From: Bacteroidota bacterium
Lineage (GTDB): Bacteria > Bacteroidota > Bacteroidia > Flavobacteriales_D > Crocinitomicaceae
Assembly: GCA_024280195.1 (NCBI GenBank)
Contig: JAJRQP010000039.1
Span: 1-10,739 of the forward strand
Reading direction: 5' to 3'
DNA: 10,739 nt
The translations under genes were made by a program, and so were the position numbers. Positions within the stretch are counted from its first letter, which is position 1. Each line of letters begins with the position of its first letter. This document shows positions 1 through 5,502 of the stretch, piece by piece. The notes below the pieces were generated by a model. It was not told the DNA's origin and did no database searches. It worked only from the letters and a program-made list of their open reading frames with translations.

Positions 1-501
1 CAACATTTTGCTTTCAAAAATTTCAAGAATTACGATGCTGAAATGTGGGAAGAAATTCAAGCAGCTGTTCCTCGAAGAGTCACTGAACTCCCTTGTGAAA
101 TTATTGGTTCTGACATAGATGCTGAATCAGTGACTCGAACAAGAAGAAATCTTCGTGCTTTGCCAATCGGACGTTTTATAAAGACGAGTGTAGATGATTT
201 TAAGGATGTTAAAAAGGTTGGCGATACAGGTGTGGTAGTTACTAATCCTCCTTATGGTGAAAGAATGGGCGAGGAAGTTGAAGAAATGTATGAAGTGTTA
301 GGTGATTGGATGAAAACAGAAATGAAAGGATTTGATTGTTGGGTTCTGTCTTCTAATATGGATGCATTTAAAGAGTTAGGGTTGCGGCCAGACAGGAAAA
401 TTAAAGTGTTCAATGGCGATTTAGAATGTTCATTTAGAAAATTCTCTATTTATGAAGGTTCTAAAAAAGGGAAATACATGAATAAGCCAGAGAAGGGATA
501 G
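1..501 (+). CDS. THUMP/RlmL-type class I SAM-dependent RNA methyltransferase, C-terminal part (5' truncated)
   Basis: The reading frame is open from base 1, so the gene starts outside the window; the ATG at 43 is internal. The 166 visible codons carry the end of a Rossmann-fold methyltransferase. GSDID is the acidic loop that contacts S-adenosylmethionine, TNPPYGERMG is the NPPY catalytic motif IV typical of N-methyltransferases on nucleic-acid bases, and the end reads LECSFRKFSIYEGSKKG, a tail typical of the RlmL/YpsC family. Members of this family normally have an N-terminal THUMP domain (not visible here) and make N2-methylguanine in 23S rRNA, as E. coli RlmL does at G2445. The target nucleotide in this organism is inferred from the family. 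The gene ends 17 bases before a shared terminator and converges on gltA. Confidence 0.88.
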   Translation, partial: QHFAFKNFKNYDAEMWEEIQAAVPRRVTELPCEIIGSDIDAESVTRTRRNLRALPIGRFIKTSVDDFKDVKKVGDTGVVVTNPPYGERMGEEVEEMYEVLGDWMKTEMKGFDCWVLSSNMDAFKELGLRPDRKIKVFNGDLECSFRKFSIYEGSKKGKYMNKPEKG

Positions 502-517
502 ATTAAAAATAGATCAT

Positions 518-554
518 AAAAAAAACCGACATTGAATTTCAATGTCGGTTTTTT
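518..554. terminator. Bidirectional intrinsic terminator between methyltransferase and gltA
   Basis: A perfect 10-bp stem (526-535 with 539-548, CCGACATTGA against its complement) closes a 3-base loop. It is flanked by an A-run on the left (518-525) and a T-run on the right (549-554), so it gives a hairpin plus U-tract when read from either strand. It lies between two convergent genes and very probably ends both transcripts. Confidence 0.93.
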
Positions 555-578
555 AAGTTTTAAATAATTGGAAGTTGA

Positions 579-1868
579 CTATCTATTTTTGATTTCAACA
601 AATGATCGAGCATTTTCTCCAGTATAAATCTGTCTTGGGCGACCAATTGGTTCATTATTTTTTCTCATTTCACTCCATTGAGCAATCCATCCTGGTAAAC
701 GACCGATAGAGAACATTACTGTAAACATTTCAGTTGGAATACCAATTGCTTTGTAGATAATTCCTGAATAGAAATCAACATTTGGATACAAATTTCTTGC
801 TTTAAAGTATTCGTCTTCTAAGGCAACTTTTTCTAATTTCTTGGCAATGGCTAAAAGTGGATCATCTATTCCCATTTGCTCAAGAACATTATCACAAGCA
901 ACTTTTATAATCGTTGCACGAGGATCGAAGTTTTTATAAACTCTATGACCAAACCCCATTAATCGGAAAGAATCAGATTTATCTTTTGCTTTCGCAACCC
1001 ACTTGTCAACATCTCCACCATCGTTGTGAATTTGCTCTAACATTTCAATAACTGCCTGGTTTGCTCCTCCATGTAAAGGTCCCCATAGTGCTGAGATTCC
1101 AGCAGAAATAGATGCGTAAAGATTTGCATGAGAAGAACCAACTAAACGAACAGTTGAAGTAGAACAATTTTGCTCGTGATCAGCATGTAAAATCAGTAAT
1201 TTATTCAATGCAGAAACAACCGTTTTGTCAACTTTGTATTCTGAAGTAGGCATTGCGAACATCATTGATAAGAAATTCTCACAGTAATCTAAATCGTTTT
1301 GAGGATAAACTACTGGGTGGCGCATTGAGTTTTTGTAAGACCATGCCGCCAATGTTGGCAACTTTGCAATCAAACGATGAATTGTTAAATCAATTGCTTC
1401 TTCGTCTCTGTCTTGATCCAGTGATTCTGGATAGAATGTAGATAACGAACATACCATAGAAGAAAGAACTCCCATTGGGTGAGCTTTTGCAGGATACGCT
1501 TCAAAGAATTGCTTCATGTCCTCATGCACCAAAGTGTGATTAGTGATAGAATGAGTAAAAGCTTTGTATTCTTCATCTGTTGGTAATTCTCCATAAATTA
1601 CTAAATAAGCAACCTCTAAGAAATCTGCCTTGTCAGCAAGTTCTTCAATTGAATAACCTCTATAACGAAGAATTCCATTCTCACCATCTAAATAAGTAAT
1701 TGCACTTTTAGTACTACCTGTGTTTTTAAAACCTGGATCGATTGTGATATAACCACCAGTTGAACCTCTCAGTTTACCAATGTCAATTCCTTTCTCGTTT
1801 TCTGTACCTTCAATTATCGGTAACTCATATGTTTGACCGTTTAACTCTAATTTTGCAATTTCACTCAT
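579..1868 (-). CDS. gltA: Citrate synthase (type II-like)
   Basis: Condenses acetyl-CoA with oxaloacetate to citrate, the entry step of the TCA cycle, in the cytoplasm. At 429 residues it is close to E. coli GltA (427) and keeps the extra N-terminal beta domain (about residues 1-60) of Gram-negative enzymes. The catalytic triad is visible: His266 in GPLHGGAN, His308 in GFGHRVYKNFDPRA and Asp365 in PNVDFYSG. The oxaloacetate-binding arginines are also visible: Arg309, Arg390 in SIGRLPGW, and Arg412 in GRPRQIYTG. The ATG start is supported by the family's typical N-terminus and by a 98-base gap to the gene upstream. It probably has its own promoter in that gap and shares the terminator at 518-554 with the converging gene. 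NADH inhibition, common in type II enzymes, cannot be judged here. Confidence 0.97.
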   Translation of the reverse strand: MSEIAKLELNGQTYELPIIEGTENEKGIDIGKLRGSTGGYITIDPGFKNTGSTKSAITYLDGENGILRYRGYSIEELADKADFLEVAYLVIYGELPTDEEYKAFTHSITNHTLVHEDMKQFFEAYPAKAHPMGVLSSMVCSLSTFYPESLDQDRDEEAIDLTIHRLIAKLPTLAAWSYKNSMRHPVVYPQNDLDYCENFLSMMFAMPTSEYKVDKTVVSALNKLLILHADHEQNCSTSTVRLVGSSHANLYASISAGISALWGPLHGGANQAVIEMLEQIHNDGGDVDKWVAKAKDKSDSFRLMGFGHRVYKNFDPRATIIKVACDNVLEQMGIDDPLLAIAKKLEKVALEDEYFKARNLYPNVDFYSGIIYKAIGIPTEMFTVMFSIGRLPGWIAQWSEMRKNNEPIGRPRQIYTGENARSFVEIKNR

Positions 1869-1907
1869 TTTTCTCTAATCTATTTTTGGTGTAAAAATTT
1901 TCAACGC

Positions 1908-1938
1908 GTAATATAATACATCATTTCTAATATTACAA
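1908..1938 (-). promoter_or_regulatory. Candidate gltA promoter (Bacteroidota -33/-7 type)
   Basis: On the minus strand TTG (1938-1936) is followed after 20 bases by TATATTAC (1915-1908). This fits the Bacteroidota sigma pattern TTG-N19-21-TAnnTTTG in spacing, but the last two bases of the -7 element do not match. Transcription would begin about 30-35 bases before the gltA start codon. The call is tentative because the DNA is very AT-rich. Confidence 0.35.
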
Positions 1939-1966
1939 GCTTTTAGAGGAGTGAATTTAAAAAATC

Positions 1967-4129
1967 TTACAAGTTTTCTAAAGTAAAGTTCAGCATCATG
2001 TTAAAAAGATGATTACGTGTGTTGCCTCCGTAAATTCCATGATTTTTATTTGGGTAGATAAATAGGTCAAATTGTTTATTCTTTTCTACTAAGGAATTGA
2101 CCATTTCTAAAGTGTTTTGATAATGAACGTTATCGTCTCCAGATCCGTGAATTAAAAGATACTTCCCTTTTAGTTTGTCTGTAAAGTTAATTGGAGAATT
2201 TTGGTCATATCCATCAGGATTCTCTTGTGGAGTCCTCATAAAACGTTCAGTGTAAATATTATCATAGTACCTCCAGTTGGTGACAGGAGCAACCGCAATC
2301 CCCATTTTAAAGTAGTCTGCTCCTTTGGTCATTGCGAGTGAAGTCATAAAGCCACCATAACTCCAACCCATGATCCCTATTCTGCTAGCATCTACATAAT
2401 CATAAGTTTGTAGTTCTTTTGCAACGGCAATAAAATCTTCCGTTTCTAGCTTTCCTAGTTGAAGGTAGGTCATTTTTTTAAAATCAGCTCCTCTGTACAT
2501 TGTTCCTCTTGGGTCAACAGAAATAACAATGTATCCTTTTTGAGCAAGTAGTTGATGGTACATGTAATTCATCCCTCCCCATTCATCAACAACCATATTT
2601 GAACCTGGTCCACCATATATGTTAATATATACGGGATATTTTTTTGAGGAGTCAAAATTTGCAGGTTTTATCATCCATCCATTCAATTCGATCTTAGCAC
2701 CTTTAAATTTAAGAAATTCCTTTTTTGGTAAATTATAATTACTGAGTCGTTCTTTTAATCTAGAGTTATCTTCTAAAACAGCTAGTTCTTTGCCGTTATT
2801 GTCACACAGTAAAAAAGTCGGAGGAGTATTTGCATCCGAATGTGTTTTAATGAAGAATTTCATTCCATTTGAAAAATCAGCATTGGAAACTCCGTTACTT
2901 TCACTGATTAGTTTTTTCTTCTTTCCAGAGATAGAGATTTTATAAATCCCCTTACTCATTGGGTTTTGTTCTGCAGAAGTGTAATAGATAGTTGCCTTTT
3001 CTTCGTTAACACCTAAGAATTCAATTACATCCCAATCACCTTTAGTGATTTGTTTCGATTCTCCACCTAAACACAATTCATAGATGTGATTGTGTCCATC
3101 TATTTCACTTGTTCTGAGAATTGTTTTGCCATCTTCAAGAATGAGTAAGTTGTCATCAATCTCTACGTAAGTTTCAGAAATCTCTTCAAAAAAAGAAGAA
3201 GAAGTAGGTAAGTTGTTTTCAATGCGAACTTTATGGTATTTTAAATGATTTTGATGTCTGTTAAGTGTTTGGAGAATCAATAAGTTCTCTTTATTAGACC
3301 ATTTCAGTCTTGGTATGTACTCATATTCACCAAGGTCAATTGTGTGACTCGTCTTTGTTACTAAAGAATACAGGTGAGCAGTGACAGTAGAATTGTCTTC
3401 TCCTGCTTTAGGGTATTTGAATTCGTGAGGAGTAGGGTATAGCTCGTTAAAAAACATCATTGTAAACTCTGTCACATCTTTCTCATTGAATTTTAAATAA
3501 GCAATGTTTTTACTATCAGGAGACCATCCGTAAGCTTTTGTAATAGCAAATTCTTCTTCGTAAACCCAATCGGTTGTTCCATTAATGACTTCATTATTCT
3601 TACCATCAGTTGTTACTTCAGTTACTTTTCCAGAACCAATGTCCTTAATGTATAGGTTGTTTTGATAAATGTAAGAAACCATTTTTCCATCAGGGGAATA
3701 TTGCGCTAACGTTTGAGGCTGTCTTTCTTTGTCCAATGCTTGTAACTTATTTGTTTTTAAATCTAATAGATAATGCACAGCGGTATAGCTTCTTCTATAT
3801 ATACTTTTGGTTTCGGTTTCTAAAAGTGCTTTAGTTTCCTCTTTATTAAAGGAGTATCCTTTGAGGTTGATACTTTTTAAAGCATCTGCTGAAATAATAA
3901 CCTCTCCATTTCCTTCGTAGCTAGAGAATAAGTGCTTGGTGATGCTAGGTCCATTCTCTGTTTGGGTTATTTTTGAAAAGTAATTGCCATCATTCATGGA
4001 TTCGAAACCATTTATAGAAGCGCCAAAGAATTCATAATTTTTCCAAATTTTTTCAACGGTAATTTCTTGACTGAATAAAGTTGTTCCCAACATTAAAGAA
4101 ATTGCAAATAATATAAATTTTATAATCAT
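1967..4129 (-). CDS. dpp4: Secreted dipeptidyl-peptidase IV, peptidase family S9
   Basis: A serine exopeptidase that removes X-Pro (and X-Ala) dipeptides from peptide N-termini, expected in the periplasm or at the envelope. Residues 1-20 form a signal peptide ending TTLFS|QE, with no lipobox. About residues 30-450 are the DPPIV beta-propeller and include DWVYEEEF, whose Glu192/Glu193 correspond to the substrate-amino-terminus-binding pair of human DPP4 (E205/E206). The alpha/beta-hydrolase domain follows. Ser590 is in GWSYGG, Asp665 in HGSGDDNVHY and His697 in PNKNHGIYGG. Tyr505 in the YGGPGS loop matches the oxyanion-hole tyrosine, and Tyr622/Tyr626 match the S1 pocket. At 720 residues it is full length. 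It lies 98 bases upstream of gltA on the same strand with no clear terminator between them, so some read-through into gltA is possible. There is no functional link to the divergent nuclease locus. Confidence 0.95.
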   Translation of the reverse strand: MIIKFILFAISLMLGTTLFSQEITVEKIWKNYEFFGASINGFESMNDGNYFSKITQTENGPSITKHLFSSYEGNGEVIISADALKSINLKGYSFNKEETKALLETETKSIYRRSYTAVHYLLDLKTNKLQALDKERQPQTLAQYSPDGKMVSYIYQNNLYIKDIGSGKVTEVTTDGKNNEVINGTTDWVYEEEFAITKAYGWSPDSKNIAYLKFNEKDVTEFTMMFFNELYPTPHEFKYPKAGEDNSTVTAHLYSLVTKTSHTIDLGEYEYIPRLKWSNKENLLILQTLNRHQNHLKYHKVRIENNLPTSSSFFEEISETYVEIDDNLLILEDGKTILRTSEIDGHNHIYELCLGGESKQITKGDWDVIEFLGVNEEKATIYYTSAEQNPMSKGIYKISISGKKKKLISESNGVSNADFSNGMKFFIKTHSDANTPPTFLLCDNNGKELAVLEDNSRLKERLSNYNLPKKEFLKFKGAKIELNGWMIKPANFDSSKKYPVYINIYGGPGSNMVVDEWGGMNYMYHQLLAQKGYIVISVDPRGTMYRGADFKKMTYLQLGKLETEDFIAVAKELQTYDYVDASRIGIMGWSYGGFMTSLAMTKGADYFKMGIAVAPVTNWRYYDNIYTERFMRTPQENPDGYDQNSPINFTDKLKGKYLLIHGSGDDNVHYQNTLEMVNSLVEKNKQFDLFIYPNKNHGIYGGNTRNHLFNMMLNFTLENL

Positions 4130-4143
4130 TTATCTTTTTTTTC

Positions 4144-4151
4144 TAAATGTA
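4144..4151 (-). promoter_or_regulatory. Weak candidate -7 element for dpp4
   Basis: TACATTTA on the minus strand matches TAnnTTTG at all but the last position and would start transcription about 10-15 bases before the dpp4 ATG. No TTG lies at the expected -33 distance. TATTTTAA at 4189-4182 is a poorer alternative. Listed only because some promoter must lie in this short stretch. Confidence 0.22.
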
Positions 4152-4200
4152 GGAAATATTGAAGTTTGAATAGAGAATTGTTTAAAATAGTTTCAGATTG

Positions 4201-4217
4201 TTAATAAAAACTTAATA
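4201..4217 (+). promoter_or_regulatory. TTAATA direct repeat, 11-base period; possible response-regulator site
   Basis: TTAATA at 4201-4206 and again at 4212-4217, with AAAAC between them. The second copy ends 20 bases before the -7 element TATATTTG, in the place of the absent -33 TTG. Direct hexamers on an 11-base period are how OmpR/PhoB-family regulators bind DNA; B. subtilis PhoP uses TT(A/T/C)ACA-like repeats with this spacing. In DNA this AT-rich, chance is a real alternative. Confidence 0.3.
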
Positions 4218-4237
4218 TTAGTATTCTTTTTTTGTTG

Positions 4238-4245
4238 TATATTTG
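4238..4245 (+). promoter_or_regulatory. -7 promoter element for the lamin-tail gene
   Basis: TATATTTG is a perfect match to the Bacteroidota -7 consensus TAnnTTTG. No TTG occurs 19-21 bases upstream, so activation by a bound regulator (see the TTAATA repeat) would make sense. It lies about 200 bases before the ATG at 4449, and no equally good element was found closer to the gene. Confidence 0.5.
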
Positions 4246-4448
4246 TACAGAATCACATCTGTGTTGTCCTAGAAGCTCTATAAGTTGCTAAAACCTCAGG
4301 TGTTGTAGAACATAATTTGAATAAAGTTAAATGACGTAAATAAAAGTAACAAGGGATCTTTCAAAGAGTTTTAACCCAACGTTCTGTAATATTTATTCGT
4401 CTTCGTTCTAAGTAAACAAGTAATTTATCAACCCCAAAAAAAGTAAGT

Positions 4449-5438
4449 ATGAAAAAAACACTACTAATTTTAACGACCGTAATTGGTTCAATGACTTTCG
4501 CGCAAGATTGCTCGGATTTATTTATCTCTGAATACGTAGAGGGATGGAGTAATAACAAAGCACTAGAGATTTACAACCCAACATCAGCTTCTATTGATTT
4601 AAGTCAATATGTAGTTATTCGTTATTCTAATGGCTCAAGCACTGCAACAGCTGCAAATGCTATTCAATTGATAGGGATGGTTGCATCATATGATGTACAT
4701 GTTGCTACACTTGATAAAACTGATCCTAATGGAACAGGTCAAAATGCTCCAATTTGGGATTCTTTACAAATTAGAACTGATGAGTTCTATTGCCCAAGTT
4801 ATCCTACATCGAATGCTTTTTATTGGAATGGTGATGATGCTGTTGTTTTAGCAAAAGGTTTAGCTAACGATCCACTTAGTTGGGTGTTGGTTGATGTTTT
4901 TGGGAAAATTGGAGAAGATCCAGGTTCTTCGTGGACAACAGGAATTGATCCAAATGGACAAAATTATATTACTGCAGCAGGTGGAGATGACTTAACGAAA
5001 GATCATTCGTTGATTCGTAAGCCTTCAGTTTTGAAAGGTGTTGTAAATCCTATTATAGTTGAGTTTAATGCGTTAGCAGAATACGATTCAATTCCACCAG
5101 TTTACAAGGTGATTACTGCTACAGATACATTGACGTATGGTAATTGGAATACTTTAGGGTGGCATTATTGTCATTGTAATGTAGCCGGAGTTAGTGAAGT
5201 TTCATTAAGCAATGTATCTATTTTTCCAAATCCATCTAATGGTGATTTTTACATCAAAGGAATTAACGATTTTACGACAATTTCAGTTGTGAACTCTTTA
5301 GGACAAAACGTAAAAACAATTAATGATAATACCAAGTCAATCGTTAAGCTTTCAATGGATGCTTATAAAGGTGTTTACTTTGTTAAGTTAACAGCTAAGA
5401 ATGGTGAAGTAATTACCAAAAGAATTATTGTTAAATAA
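4449..5438 (+). CDS. T9SS-secreted lamin-tail-domain (LTD) protein
   Basis: A 329-residue secreted protein. Residues 1-19 are a Sec signal peptide ending TFAQ|D. Residues about 22-60 open a lamin-tail domain (LFISEYVEGWSNNKALEIYNPT), an immunoglobulin-like fold; the domain appears to continue to about residue 200 (DHSLIRKPSV is a characteristic late strand). Residues 238-243 read WHYCHC, a short Cys/His cluster just before the sorting domain. Residues about 252-329 are a T9SS type A C-terminal domain: SIFPNPSNG, then VVNSLGQNV, KGVYFVKL and a basic end KRIIVK. No catalytic domain is visible. In Bacteroidota, LTDs are often found in or beside extracellular nucleases, and this gene lies two genes before one, so a surface role binding nucleic acid or assisting the nuclease is plausible but inferred. 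A strong terminator follows directly. Confidence 0.85.
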   Translation: MKKTLLILTTVIGSMTFAQDCSDLFISEYVEGWSNNKALEIYNPTSASIDLSQYVVIRYSNGSSTATAANAIQLIGMVASYDVHVATLDKTDPNGTGQNAPIWDSLQIRTDEFYCPSYPTSNAFYWNGDDAVVLAKGLANDPLSWVLVDVFGKIGEDPGSSWTTGIDPNGQNYITAAGGDDLTKDHSLIRKPSVLKGVVNPIIVEFNALAEYDSIPPVYKVITATDTLTYGNWNTLGWHYCHCNVAGVSEVSLSNVSIFPNPSNGDFYIKGINDFTTISVVNSLGQNVKTINDNTKSIVKLSMDAYKGVYFVKLTAKNGEVITKRIIVK

Positions 5439-5454
5439 CACAATTATTATTAAT

Positions 5455-5490
5455 AAAAAGAGGTCGATACATTTTTCGACCTCTTTTTTT
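5455..5490 (+). terminator. Intrinsic terminator just before the receptor start codon
   Basis: An 8-bp stem (5460-5467 with 5476-5483, GAGGTCGA against TCGACCTC) closes an 8-base loop, with A5455-5459 before it and an uninterrupted seven-T run (5484-5490) after it. It should end the lamin-tail transcript. Only 12 bases separate the T-run from the receptor ATG at 5503, so the receptor mRNA must either come through this hairpin or start inside it. Confidence 0.9.
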
Positions 5491-5502
5491 GACTTGTAAA
5501 AC

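Larger units (their letters stand above)
4130..4448. other. Divergent intergenic region with about 200-nt leader, no gene found
   Basis: This 319-base gap separates dpp4 (minus) from the lamin-tail gene (plus). The left 120 bases are extremely AT-rich and hold the promoter candidates. If transcription starts just after the -7 element at 4238-4245, the lamin-tail mRNA has an untranslated leader of roughly 195-200 nt (about 4250-4448), which is long for a simple gene. The stretch 4255-4320 is visibly richer in G and C than the DNA on either side. Only small, imperfect hairpins could be found by eye, such as TGTT-GTAG-AACA near 4301-4312 and TCTT-TCA-AAGA near 4358-4368. No riboswitch family was recognised and no credible small ORF was seen. 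Confidence 0.6.

Noticed and set aside
1253..1441. 62-codon plus-strand ORF inside gltA
   Set aside because: It lies opposite the conserved citrate synthase coding sequence, has no recognisable protein features and no start context; it is a frame shadow.
1869..1966. Terminator between dpp4 and gltA
   Set aside because: No GC-containing inverted repeat followed by a T-run was found on the minus strand in this gap.
3185..3207. Purine-rich run of A and GAA repeats on the plus strand
   Set aside because: It encodes an ordinary Ser-Ser-Ser-Phe-Phe-Glu-Glu stretch in the dpp4 propeller; no repeat structure beyond the codons.
4255..4377. Possible riboswitch-like hairpins in the lamin-tail leader
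   Set aside because: The stems seen are only 3-4 bp with tiny loops or mismatches, and no known riboswitch signature was recognised; kept only as an unexplained leader.
4361..4558. 65-codon minus-strand ORF across the lamin-tail leader and signal peptide
   Set aside because: It overlaps the well-supported lamin-tail gene on the other strand and has no family resemblance or promoter; most likely chance.
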